DNA from: Apoderus coryli
Lineage: Eukaryota; Arthropoda; Insecta; Coleoptera; Attelabidae
DNA length: 64,000 nucleotides
NCBI GenBank assembly: GCA_911728435.2
Contig: OU452201.1
Location: 23,064,001-23,128,000, forward strand
Direction: 5' to 3'
Below, piece by piece: positions 1-10,095 of this stretch. Position 1 is the first letter of the stretch, and the number at the start of each line of letters is the position of its first letter. The position numbers and the translations under genes were made by a program. The notes under the pieces are model-generated. The model was not told the DNA's origin. It saw only the letters and a list, made by a program, of their open reading frames with translations, and ran no database searches.

Positions 1-1580
1 CAGAGGAGACGGTTGTTGATCATTTTTTCAAGAAGTTTGCACATTGTGCAAGTAAGTGAGATTGGGCGAAAGGATCTTATATCGGCAGATACTGCATCAG
101 TTTTCTTAAATGGTAATATGTAGGATTTCCGCCATATTGTGGGGAGCTGTTCCATTGTCCATATATTATTGAATAGCTCTAAGAGTTTGTGAAGGCTTGT
201 TTGGGTAAGATTCTTGATAAATATAGACGGGATATTATCGGGACCAGCTGCTGAGTTTTTGCATGAAGCGAGAGCTGAGTTTAGTTCCTCTATTGAGAAA
301 GGGAGGTTAAGAGAGTCTGACCCTACATAAGTGGTTTGGTCGGTATGTTGTGCTGGTTGAACTGTATTATTGTCGGTAAATTTTGATTGGAAATATTCAG
401 CAAATGTATCTGCGATTTTTTGGTCATTAGTTATTTGTTCATTATTGTAAATGAGTGCTGGAATCTTATGAATAGTGTTGTGCCCTTTTATTTGTTTAAT
501 TTTCTTCCAGATCTGGCTTGGAGGTGTGTTTGAGGTCATAGAACTTACGAAGTTTGTCCAGGATTTTTTCTTAGCTTCTTTTAAAACTCTCCTGCTTTGT
601 GCTCTCAGTTTTTTGAAGTTAATAAAGTCGTCTTGGTTACGTGTCCGTCTGTAGCGATTTAGTGCTCGTTTGCATGATGCGACAGCTTTGCCACACAAAT
701 CGTTCCACCAGGGTACTCTTTTCTTTGAGAAGTCTATAGTGCATTGACCCACATAGATGTCAGCGGATTGAGTAAGGGTGTTAGAGAAATGAGTTACGTC
801 ATCCTCAACATTGCCAGAGAAAGCCAACTGATCTGTTAAAAATTGGGCATGGTGTGAGAAATTAGACCAATTAGCTTGTTTAAGGTTCCACCTTGTTACA
901 GTGTTCGGACTTTCAGCGGCATTGTCGGAAATTATGATTGGAAAATGGTCACTATCGAAGAGACTATCTGATGTCTGCCAGCTTAGCGAAGATACTGTTC
1001 TAGGGTCGGTAAAGCTCAGATCTATGGTTGAGAACGTTCCGGAGGCTAAGTTTGCATGTGTGTAGCTACCCGTGTTTAGGAGACACAGGTGGGAGTTTAT
1101 GATAAGATCATCCAATATTTTACCTCTATCTGAAGTGTAAGAGGAGCCCCAAAGGGGGCTATGTGCGTTGAAGTCCCCGACCAGTATGAATGGGTTGGGG
1201 AGCTGATCCAGAAGCTTCTTGATGTCATCGGGAGCTAGAGTAAAATTTGGTGGTATATATATGCTGCATACTGTAGTCTTTAATGGACACCACACGCTTA
1301 CAGCAACTGCCTCAAAACTTGTAGTAAGAGGTATTTTTTCGGAATAAATATCCATGGAGACAAATATTGAAGTTCCTCCGCTAGCGCGCATGTGCATTGT
1401 TCTAATAAAATCATAATGAATGAATCCGTTTAGGTGTGGGTTATGGGACGCTTTAAAGTTAGTTTCTTGTAAACACATAATATCTGGGCCTATCTCGTGA
1501 ATTAATTGTTGAATTCTTTCTAGGCGGGAGAAAAATCCCGCGCAGTTCCATTGCACTAATGTGAATTTGATATTCAGAAT
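1..1580 (-). CDS. LINE ORF2: AP-like endonuclease and start of reverse transcriptase (partial)
   Basis: About 526 codons are open from the ORF1 stop to the window edge. Residue numbers here count from the first codon after that stop. Apurinic-like endonuclease motifs appear in order: QWNCAGF at residue 10, CLQETNF at 36, GDFNAHSPLWG at 135 and SDHFPI at 210. The reverse transcriptase entry motif RSFRPISLT lies close to the window start, so only its beginning is present. The product would nick target DNA and prime reverse transcription there. The reading frame is the same as ORF1 and is separated from it by one TAA. The first in-frame ATG (residue 35) lies beyond the first endonuclease motif, so a normal AUG start would delete a catalytic residue. 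Translation by readthrough or reinitiation is therefore inferred. Confidence 0.92.
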   Translation of the reverse strand, partial: MLNIKFTLVQWNCAGFFSRLERIQQLIHEIGPDIMCLQETNFKASHNPHLNGFIHYDFIRTMHMRASGGTSIFVSMDIYSEKIPLTTSFEAVAVSVWCPLKTTVCSIYIPPNFTLAPDDIKKLLDQLPNPFILVGDFNAHSPLWGSSYTSDRGKILDDLIINSHLCLLNTGSYTHANLASGTFSTIDLSFTDPRTVSSLSWQTSDSLFDSDHFPIIISDNAAESPNTVTRWNLKQANWSNFSHHAQFLTDQLAFSGNVEDDVTHFSNTLTQSADIYVGQCTIDFSKKRVPWWNDLCGKAVASCKRALNRYRRTRNQDDFINFKKLRAQSRRVLKEAKKKSWTNFVSSMTSNTPPSQIWKKIKQIKGHNTIHKIPALIYNNEQITNDQKIADTFAEYFQSKFTDNNTVQPAQHTDQTTYVGSDSLNLPFSIEELNSALASCKNSAAGPDNIPSIFIKNLTQTSLHKLLELFNNIWTMEQLPTIWRKSYILPFKKTDAVSADIRSFRPISLTCTMCKLLEKMINNRLL

Positions 1581-2861
1581 TTAGTATGTTGAATGTTGGG
1601 ACAATTCTGGATCATCAGTCATTTCTGCTTCGCTCGTATCGTTGGAGGTTTGAGATAGGTTGCTGCAGATGCTGATATCATCTGGAGTCTCCAGGTGTTC
1701 TCGAAGTTTTTTGTTTATGCGGGTGAATCTGTTTTTGATAGCTCTTTCTTTTAATCGTGGATATAACTGACGCATATTAAGAACTAATAACTTGATATTT
1801 TTAGTAAACTTGAGGGCCTCAGTGTAGGGGTCTGAGCTTCCATGGGTATTCTCTAGAAAGGCGATGAGGTTATCGGCGTCCATAATAAAGTCAGCTGGAG
1901 ACTCAGAGATGACTTGATAAATAGTCTGTTTTGTGTTGTCACTTAGAGTTGGTCCTAGAGAACAAACTGTTTTTCTTTTTTTTAGAATATGTTTAGGGGT
2001 CGTTGAGGTACTTGCAGGCGGTGGCATTATAGAGTCAGATGAGGAATCTGTGATCACACTTAATGGCATATTCTCGTTATTAGTGGGTGACTCTGGAAGG
2101 GTTCTTTTTTGAGATATTTGCACTTGGCTGTTTAACTTGACAGGTGATGCGCTATATATAGATTTATCTGAGGAGTGTACTTCGCTGTTTGTGGACATAT
2201 GTGCTTGAGAGTTTTTAGGTGCTGTGATCTCGTTTGGGCACTTTGAAGCTATGTGCCCTGTTTTCTTACAAACAAAACATTCCATTTTGTCCGTAGAAAT
2301 AAATACTCGATGGTCGTTGCCCTCGAATGGGAGTACAATGGAGGTCTGAAGTTCGAGGTTATCGGAAGTAGGGAAAACATGAATTTGCCTGCGAAAACTT
2401 AGAATGTGACTGTATTCATCGCCAGGTATACCAGCTTTTATGAATGACAAAGGTGAAGCTAAGTGTAAGCCCAAATTTTTGAGGGCATCCTCCACCAACT
2501 CGTGGGGAATAGACGGACACACGTTAGAAATGATTACGCGTTTTGTGGGTGATATCAACCTACGAACATTTAGATTCACATTCCCAACCGCGATGGATGG
2601 ATGCTCCTGAGTGATTTTGGAAACTAAATCGGTGCTTGATAAATAAATACAAATTCGATTGTTCGAAATCCTGGAAGCGAAAATTATGTTTTTTGATCCT
2701 ATAATGTTACCTACCGATTTAACGTAGTCAAACAACTTTAAGCTTTCATCTGCATGGAACACAATAGCTTGCTCCTTTTTTGGGAATGTTGGTTTTGGAT
2801 TTGATTTTATTGCCGAGGAGTAGGATGTGGAACCATGTTGTTCTGTATTTGTTTCAATCAT
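1581..2861 (-). CDS. LINE ORF1, gag-like nucleic-acid-binding protein (426 aa)
   Basis: This intact ORF starts at an ATG (2859-2861) and ends in TAA (1581-1583). Residues about 30-190 look like the RRM-type region found in gag-like ORF1 proteins of Jockey/I-group elements. A single CCHC zinc knuckle follows (C195, C198, H203, C208; spacing CX2CX4HX4C). The C-terminal half is Ser/Thr/Pro-rich up to about residue 295, then basic (KKRK near 293) and helical, with an acidic tail. ORF1 proteins of this kind coat the element RNA in a ribonucleoprotein with ORF2. The lack of frameshifts in a window otherwise full of dead elements points to a recent insertion. Confidence 0.9.
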   Translation of the reverse strand: MIETNTEQHGSTSYSSAIKSNPKPTFPKKEQAIVFHADESLKLFDYVKSVGNIIGSKNIIFASRISNNRICIYLSSTDLVSKITQEHPSIAVGNVNLNVRRLISPTKRVIISNVCPSIPHELVEDALKNLGLHLASPLSFIKAGIPGDEYSHILSFRRQIHVFPTSDNLELQTSIVLPFEGNDHRVFISTDKMECFVCKKTGHIASKCPNEITAPKNSQAHMSTNSEVHSSDKSIYSASPVKLNSQVQISQKRTLPESPTNNENMPLSVITDSSSDSIMPPPASTSTTPKHILKKRKTVCSLGPTLSDNTKQTIYQVISESPADFIMDADNLIAFLENTHGSSDPYTEALKFTKNIKLLVLNMRQLYPRLKERAIKNRFTRINKKLREHLETPDDISICSNLSQTSNDTSEAEMTDDPELSQHSTY

Positions 2862-3110
2862 ATTTCTGCCCCTGTAGTCAGAAGCAGATTTTTGTTCGCC
2901 GTTGATTGTTTTAACTATTCACATACACTTTTGCAAAACACACTTTTATCTTGATTTTATTTTAACTGTAGAAGATAAGCGATATCGTACTACCTATTGA
3001 ATATATGATAGCCGCTGCGATGTTTACACGTTGACGGTCTGGCCGTATTATTAAATAGCATATTTTACTAAATTCTACAGATTCCATGTATTATGCTTAT
3101 TTTTTTAACA

Positions 3111-3216
3111 TACATAATGAAAATAACAATTAATTAAACTTAGGTATTAAATTGTGAATCTAATGCAATTCCCAAGTTAATACCTAAGTTTAATTAATTG
3201 TTATTTTTATTATGTA
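3111..3216. repeat. Near-perfect 40-bp inverted repeat, 26-bp loop
   Basis: Bases 3111-3150 and 3177-3216 are reverse complements at 39 of 40 positions. The sequence is AT-rich. It lies just beyond the LINE leader and just before a Penelope-type repeat fragment, so it may be the tip of a decayed foldback or inverted terminal repeat. No coding content. Confidence 0.85.
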
Positions 3217-3286
3217 ATGTTTTTTTCACAGAATTGATATATGGATGTTTAGGTTTGGCTTATTGTGAAGACATCTGTAAGATTTT

Positions 3287-3323
3287 GTCACTGATGATGA
3301 GATGAATCTGAAAACATGTTTGA
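3287..3323 (+). ncRNA. Hammerhead-like motif in a Penelope-type repeat, degenerate
   Basis: CTGATGA (3291-3297) is followed by a short hairpin with AGAT/ATCT arms and then GAAAACATG (3310-3318). The order CUGANGA, stem II, GAAA matches the hammerhead ribozyme core carried in the pseudo-LTRs of Penelope-like elements. One extra base sits between CUGAUGA and stem II, and C after GAAA has become A, so I do not expect activity. Confidence 0.4.
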
Positions 3324-3330
3324 CAGTTTG

Positions 3331-4896
3331 GTTCTGATTTGAACTTATATATAACTTTTTTGTGGAGTAGACGTGGTTTTATTTCCTACAACTTAATAAA
3401 GGTCTGTGCTAACATTTTATCTTTGGACCATTCAAGGTAACATTATATTGGGTATCGAAACAGGGAAATTATAGTTTAACTTTTGATTGAACATCTATGA
3501 ATTCATTGCACAGTTTGTAGTATTTTTCTAGAAAACCGGAAGATACACCTAGTTAAGGATAGCTTTAATATTACTTTCTACTATGGAAAATTGAACTCGT
3601 GTGTGAAGTTTTATTCTCAAATAAATGCTGCGGTTCTTTTATTTTATTCAGAAATATAAGCAAATTGTATAGTTACTAATAAGTTATGTCTTCGTTAGAA
3701 CGTAATATGAGAAATTTGATTTTTACGTAGCAATACTGTCACGGTCATTTTTGCAACATTCCCACAATTTATTTCACAGGAGTCGCCCGAATAACGGCAA
3801 ATAGATGTTATTGATATCCCTCATCAATTTTCCATTGCGTTTCCGAACTGTGTAGTATACTACTTTGCGAAGTTTTTACTGAATGATTTAGTTTTGAACT
3901 GCTTGAGGTTCGAGCTAATCGTCGTCTACTTTCTCTTACTCACAGTGCCAGTGCCAGTTTAGTGGAAATCGATATGCCTTCTACATGTGAACGTTCAAAA
4001 TATGATGGCGTATGCTACTATTAAGTTAGTTATAGCTAATAATACAACTTAGACTTACATTCTTTTCACAGACTTTGCATGGAATTCAGTTTTGGAAAAG
4101 GAAACCGATTCGGTTGAATGAAAATATTTGATATTGAGCTGAAAATGAAACGCACTATTAATATAAACATATTCCGGTTTTGTGCATTTTTACGAGCTGA
4201 ACATTACATATTTCGAGTTTGTGTATAAAATAAGACAAAGCAAATTCTAATTATCTAAATGTTATATTGTTGAAATAACAATTTTCTAACATCGTCTCTT
4301 GCAGAATAGTTCAAACGTTGCTAGGTGATTAACATACTATGTACAACGTAAGATAAGTACTCTGTGCATTTAAACATTTATACTATACAACGTTCTCTCT
4401 GTTATGTCTGGTAACTAAGGTATTTTTTCTCTATTCCGTTTTGCGTTCGTTATTGTGGAGTTTCAGCTAATAAACAAAAGCATAGAGCAGCAGAGCCAGT
4501 ATAAAGGAAACTATGCTCATTAATTTAATGAGATAAATAAGCCATATCCCTATTACGCCCCAAGTTTATAAAGGGATGAATTTGGTACTGCTGCGGTAGT
4601 AGCCTGAACCGTATTTGGGCTTGTATTAACTTTGTTAAATATAGCATAGAATGTATTTGGTGCATGTATAAATTTAGCTTAATTAGGTTATTAACAAACT
4701 ATAATGAATAGAACATAATTTTAATGTTAAACACTACAACAATATATATTAATTTACCAGACGTGTTTCCATATCTTAAATAATATAAGTATACCTATAA
4801 AACAGAGAGGCAATATAATAAATTGATAATAATAGCACCAATTACAGAATAGTTTGGGTTTGTGCTAATAATAGCATAAAACATTATTTATGTTCT
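3331..4896. other. Gene-free AT-rich stretch
   Basis: I see no ORF, repeat pair or RNA gene that I can support. The first hundred bases continue the repeat fragment to its left. Confidence 0.5.
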
Positions 4897-4930
4897 TGTC
4901 AGCGTTTCAATGTATCATCTTCAGGGTTCT
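4897..4930 (-). ncRNA. Hammerhead-like motif in a Penelope-type repeat
   Basis: On the minus strand CTGAAGA (complement of 4918-4924) precedes GAAAC (complement of 4904-4908), followed by GCTGAC. CUGAAGA fits the CUGANGA core, but the helix between the two core parts is very weak. It is probably a decayed pseudo-LTR fragment. Confidence 0.3.
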
Positions 4931-6366
4931 GAAATTATCAAAAACATCTCATATTATAAATATTTGCAACGATTAGACTAATTTAAAATACATTGGATTA
5001 TTTACAAATATAAGAGTACACATTATCTTCTTTCAATTAGGTATATTTTTTTATCAATTAATTAAAAAACCTAATACCTATATATACTGAAGGTAATAGA
5101 AAATTAATTAACATAGTTGTTTTGTAACAAAAACAGATATTATGTCCAACATCCTTTTATGTTGCAATAATGAGGCAACGTAAGCAGTACCATTTATTAC
5201 GTTTAGTGTAGGTATTGATCAATTTTTCATGGCCACTTTTGCTAATCATTTTTTTCCGAAAAGCTGTACGACCAATAATTTTGGAGATACCGCTGGTCAA
5301 TAGCCTTAGTGCGATACTTGGGTTTATTCTTTAAAATTTGAAATGACATTACTTTCACAAAAACTTACGAGATTAGGTACGCTTAAAAAGCGTGTAGTTT
5401 TATACATTTGTGCTGGCATCTCTATTATATATAGGAAGGACGACTGCGTTTTTAAGCTCTTCCGAAAAAACACCTGTTAGTACCGAATAATTGAGTGTAC
5501 ATACGTACACTTAGAATGGCTCGTCATGGCAAAAGTTTAAAAGAAAGAAGGATAAATCATCTTTTATAACGAGTATCTCTTTCAGTGACAGGTAGAAAAA
5601 ACATAGGACTAGGGTTATTCTCACAGGTCGTACATTGGCTAGATAATCCGTTCCCAAAGTACTGATTCAGACCTCTCTCAATATTAGAACTATAGTAGTT
5701 TGCGATACATGACATGTACTTTCACCGATTTAATTCGGATGGTAGAACTGCATATTTGAATAAGTTGGAGTCCAAGACATGTTTACGTTAAATCTTTCAT
5801 GGTTTAATACTAATTTAGATTTTATAATTTTTTGTGTTGTGATATCTTTGAATTACAGTTTCCTTATTAATGTTAATAAAATATTTCGATTGGGTTTTGC
5901 ACACAGTGCTCCTGTTCCTGTTCTATCCTGTCCTGCCTGTCCTAGCTGTGAGATAGACGTTGTGAAATTTTTATCTTAGGTCTGCTTCCGTAAACTTCGG
6001 TACCTGTATCTTTGTTTTTGACCTATTGATAAACCAGAAATAATATAACCTTTGTAAACTCCTCTGATGCAGGATCCTCTACGACAAAACAGAAATCTAC
6101 CAGTGGTAGCTTATCATATAAAGCAGGTGAAGCAATGGTTCACATAAATAATCAGTAAAATGAATAATATTTAAGTATTTGATTTTACCTCATTGTGTAA
6201 TTATGTTTCTCCATATAAAATTTAAACCATAAATTAATTGGAACAATTTTCAACCTGAGCTAAATACATCTTTACCATAAAACTGTAATTTTCTCTGAAG
6301 CAGGCTTTATGGTATATATATTTAACAATCATGTATAATATATTTTTTATATTTGCCTCCTTTTTA
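4931..6366. other. Gene-free AT-rich stretch
   Basis: A 66-codon open frame at 5779-5979 is low-complexity and has no recognisable motif. Nothing else is supported. Confidence 0.5.
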
Positions 6367-6640
6367 TTATCGTAATACATTATTTATTTTGGTCACTCTC
6401 TTTGCTGTGCACGGCATCTGACACCCTCGCCATTGCTTGTGTCCTCTGTCACACCTATTATCATGCATGTTCTTATGCAGAGATGAACCATGCTTCAAAG
6501 CGTGTTCATTTATAGTTAATAGCAACAATGGGCCACGCTGCCACTCCGGCATATACCCAATATACAACGAGATACAACCACCTGACGGCTGGCTGTCGCC
6601 CTTCATAGTTACCAGCGTTTAATTGCACTAAGAATAACAT
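6367..6640 (-). other. GC-richer island, possible terminal exon
   Basis: This 270-bp patch is clearly richer in G+C than its neighbours and is open in more than one frame. On the minus strand a TATTCTTAG acceptor-like site at about 6633-6641 is followed by about 39 codons that read as a membrane-type tail (WLYLVVYWVYAGVAAW) and stop. A second frame gives 79 codons rich in Cys, His and Met. AATAAA-like signals lie at 6367-6395. I do not recognise the product, and a captured fragment is equally possible. Confidence 0.2.
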
Positions 6641-7102
6641 ACGAAACTTGCAATTTCAAAAACACCATAACAAGCACGCATGCAGCACAGGTTTAATGGA
6701 AAATAAGAGTATACGACAACGCTTGGCGAGTGTGTTATGTACCTATATGTATATTCTATATTATAATTTTGATTCTCTCTATCTCTATCCCACAGTTGCA
6801 AATTTCTAGTGCTATGCTAATATTCTTTATTTAGTTATTTACTTTTTGGAATGCTTAAAGTTTTGATATTTGGATTAAAAAAAAATAGAGTTTTTATTTT
6901 GTAATCGACATCTTTTAATTTAAGATTTAAAATATAAAAAGTAAAAAAAATATATACATACGGTTATTAATTAGTACCTATATTTAGCTGAGGTACTTAT
7001 AAACATAACCTATAATATTTTCTGCAGTATACAGTTGACGAGGTAGAGATATCCCTATTAATTTTAGCTGTACCTGTATAAGACTTTATTTTTTTAAGAA
7101 TT
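6641..7102. other. Gene-free AT-rich stretch
   Basis: Homopolymer-rich AT sequence with nothing I can support. Confidence 0.5.
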
Positions 7103-7139
7103 GGTTGTTACATAAAGCAACAAGACTTTAAGTTATGGT

Positions 7140-7237
7140 GGAAATTTGTTTCACACTACCATGCTTTCACCAGACGGCCGTTTCGTCCATCCACGACTCA
7201 TCAGTGGTGATCGGCAGGCAGTGTGACCCAAATTTCC
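7140..7237 (-). ncRNA. Hammerhead ribozyme, type I, intact core
   Basis: Read 5' to 3' on the minus strand, all conserved hammerhead parts are present in order. CUGAUGA is the complement of 7198-7204. A 3-bp stem II (GUC/GAC, 7-nt loop) follows, then GAAAC (complement of 7180-7184), a very short stem III, and cleavage triplet GUC (complement of 7173-7175). Cutting would fall between 7173 and 7172. Stem I begins with 6 perfect pairs (UCACCA/UGGUGA). It continues through a 6x6 internal loop, a 10-bp helix with one G-U pair, a 2x2 loop and a final 9-bp helix (GGAAAUUUG/CAAAUUUCC). Stem III is the palindrome ACGGCCGU, so a dimeric double hammerhead is plausible. The homologous block shared with 14988-15158 extends from about 7103 to 7272. 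No protein gene is associated. Confidence 0.88.
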
Positions 7238-7272
7238 AACATTTACAAAGAGCTTATACTAGCACGAGAATT

Positions 7273-8060
7273 GATTGAGAGAGAGAGATGTTACTTCTTG
7301 TCCGGCCATCGTTTGGGAACTGTGTTTCACCCGGCATATTGCCTGTTCACGCTAGGTGTCGCCAAAAACATCTCTCTCTTTATTTTTTTTGTTATGCTTC
7401 AGGCTTCACCACAGTCAACTGCCACAAGCCGCCACTGAAATCGACATTGGATTATAATATCAGAGTTTATGCACAAAAAGCTTTGACTTTCAAATTTACC
7501 AGACACAACTTTATAATAATATAATTAAGAAATATTTTGTACTTTTTCATCTGCTTATATTATTTTTTTTTCCTTTATTATGTTTATATATTTTCTTTGA
7601 AAAAACATATGTTTTAATTTGATAGATTTTCTAAAGCTTCGTATATTATACTGCAGAGTCGATGATTCTACAAACACATTAACAAAACGAGTCAACGCAG
7701 CAAGCATATTGTGCAGTGCATCGATGCATCAATGCGAGAGAAACATTGAGTCAAAGTGATGATGCGTGCATGAAGTCCACAAATATTGTAACAATAAGCT
7801 CGGATGTGTAAATTATAGAGAATATTAACAGCTGCTTCGTTTGCGAAGTTTATATCCAGTTTTTATATATATATATATGCTGTTATTCTGATCTCAATGT
7901 TCTTTATCCCTTAAATATACTTAAATCGCCAGTTTTGAACAAACTCAGGAGTTTGAAGGTAAATTAAAGTTCCGTCATATTCGTGCTGTGTTTCGTATAT
8001 AACGCAGAAACCACTTGTTATATATCTTGTTCATCCAAATAGTAGCTATTGTAAGACAAT
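7273..8060. other. Gene-free stretch with a short inverted GA/TC-tract pair
   Basis: GAGAGAGATGTT (7279-7292) is repeated inverted as AACATCTCTCTC (7367-7380), framing about 75 bp of higher G+C. No ORF in this stretch is convincing. Confidence 0.4.
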
Positions 8061-8642
8061 AGGGAGTTAAGGCAAAGCCAGTGACGTATACGTAAACGTA
8101 TCTTTTGACATCTATGCATGCGCTCTTTAAATTTATGATACGTTTAACGATACGAAGGCCGTAAACATATGTACCTCTACGCGTATCGTATACTTAAACG
8201 TATTGAACCGATTGTTGTCGGAATTACATGAACTTGTACGAATATCTAGAATAGAACATTAAAAACTCAATCTAAATTGAAAATTAAGCTAAGCTATTTT
8301 GCAATAAATATTTTATTATTATTATTAGTATTAGTAGTTTATTTTGTAACAATTATAAACATTTTTCTTTTATTGTTTATAGGTATACATAATAAAATAT
8401 ATAGGTATTTAGTTATTAATTAAAAAAACAATAATATTAACAACATAGTAAATGGAAGTAGAACAATCTAAAATAGTATTTTTCTCATGTAAAATGTTAT
8501 CTCTACCTTCCGCATATACGATACGTATTGGATGGCACCTTAACTCTATTTTGAATAACTGCTTATATAGTGTAAATATAACCAAAATCTCACGTTTACG
8601 TATGGAGATACGTATACGTCCTTGGTTTTGCCTTAACTCCCT
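8061..8642. repeat. MITE, about 580 bp, with long inverted ends
   Basis: The left end AGGGAGTTAAGGCAAAGCCA and the right end, read inverted, match over about 20 bp with few differences. Both then run into ACGTATACGTA-type repeats. Several further GTATACGT-like subrepeats lie inside. There is no transposase frame, so it is a non-autonomous DNA element; its superfamily cannot be set. Confidence 0.75.
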
Positions 8643-8973
8643 AATATTAAAATCGACCTTTAGATAAAATATGAATTTTACAGCAGTAGTGATGAGTCGT
8701 ATGCTTTATATGGATATTACTGCTTGTTTTAGAAATTCGGAATAGAGACTAAAATCGAAGCGTTATCTCTGGACGTATGGAATTCTACAATATCGTCCAG
8801 TATAACCTAAATTTTCATAGTTTTCATACAGAGAGGGGTGTTGTGTGTGAGGTTTGTTTTTAGTGGAATAATAATTGTTAATATTCCTATACACCTTTCC
8901 ACACATTTTCTTGTTTGAACATATGCTTGTGTATTACGGATTTCTGGAACCTGGGGGTGCATTCTCGATAGTT

Positions 8974-9372
8974 TTACAGTTTTAACCAGGGTTCAAGAAA
9001 AAAGCCTGAGTCACCCAAAAGCCATAAACTCGTGTAATCTATTAAAAAATTACTCGGTAGTTTATTTATAAACGAAATAGAACCTTCAAAAGCTTCTATG
9101 TGATGTTTAACTAACCAAATACAAAATTTTCTACAAGGGATGGATGGCACAGCAGTAGGAATATATTGATTTTTAAGTTGTGGAAGAACTCCATTAAAAA
9201 GATACTGAGACATATCCTTATCAAGCCTAAAGATTTCACGAAACCGTGTTTCGAAAAGTGGTCACTTGCTTCTCTCATTAAACGTCTCTCTAAATTTTCA
9301 TTTCGAATTTCTCTCTCTTCCTCCTATAAGGCTTGGATATTTGCAACAATATCTGTCAGCATGATTGACTGC
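8974..9372 (-). pseudogene. PIF/Harbinger (HARBI1-like) transposase relic
   Basis: On the minus strand the frames read an Arg/Glu-rich N-terminal patch, then RFREIFRLDKDMSQYLF, and near the end LLGDSGFFLEPWLKL. The last resembles the LGDSGY-PL-PW signature of HARBI1-type nucleases; the former resembles their N-terminal R-FR helix region. A large middle part, including most of the DDE core, is missing, and there are frameshifts and stops. It was a PIF/Harbinger DNA transposon enzyme and is now non-functional. Ends of the element were not found. Confidence 0.6.
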
Positions 9373-10095
9373 TAAAGTAAAATGCACCAGAATGCTGCTA
9401 CATGTGAAAAATCAGTGACGGCTGATGTATAGCTGCAGAGCCGCAGCACTTGCTCCTGATAAAAAAAATATTTCAATTTTTTGGCGAGTAGTTTACTTAT
9501 AATATAAAAAAAGTGTATTTTAATATTGTTATACATATTATTTTTCGCTATAATTTTTATCCATGTCGTTTGTCAGCTCCCATTCGTGGTTATAATATTA
9601 TATTAGTGCTCCCTACCCCGTGAAATATGGTACGTAAACTTCCCGTTGCAGTGCTGGTGGTATCCCGCAGAATACGACAATACGACCTTGAGCCGACCAA
9701 TGGCAATTGAGAATTATTTCCAAGTTACGATATCTGATGTAGTTTTTAGAGCCTCATGACGTATACATACAGAGCTGCAGAATGGGCAGATTGTAGTGTT
9801 TGATGTCGGTATAGCTTTTGTTTCATATTTTGAGTTCATTCTTTTGGTTTTGTTAATAATTGAAAAAATAAATTTAATTTCAAAGTATAAGGACTTATAT
9901 TGAAGTGTCTTCCACAAGCCGGGGAAAAGTTATGTAAGAAAATTTAATAAAAACATTTATGAAAAATATGAATGGATCTGTGGCTTTGAGATAAAAAAAT
10001 ACATCGTGCTAAAAAGGCCAAACTGCATGGAAATTCCAACCAACATCTTACAAATCAAATGCGTCTTAACACATTTTAAATAGGTATATTTTATT
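9373..10095. other. Gene-free stretch
   Basis: Probably the degraded flank of the Harbinger relic. Short open frames here (for example 9714-9917 minus) show no motif. Confidence 0.45.

Larger units (their letters stand above)
1..3050 (-). mobile_element. Non-LTR retrotransposon, 5' part (window cuts ORF2)
   Basis: A minus-strand LINE runs from an untranslated leader (about 2862-3050) through ORF1 (gag-like) into ORF2 (endonuclease plus reverse transcriptase), which leaves the window at base 1. Both frames are open over about 2.8 kb, so the copy looks young. The leader is richer in G+C than its flank and base composition drops near 3050, so I place the 5' end there approximately. The 3' end and target-site duplication lie outside the window. 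The endonuclease style and the CCHC gag fit the Jockey/I group. The exact clade cannot be fixed because the RT core and any RNase H are missing. Confidence 0.9.

Noticed and set aside
7223..7524. Overlapping 71- and 78-codon ORFs next to the hammerhead
   Set aside because: Two frames open at once across a GA/TC-tract repeat, with no motif. The region belongs to a non-coding repeat.
8974..9213. Intact 79-codon gene on the minus strand
   Set aside because: It reads as the internally deleted end of a HARBI1-type transposase, so it is a relic rather than a gene.
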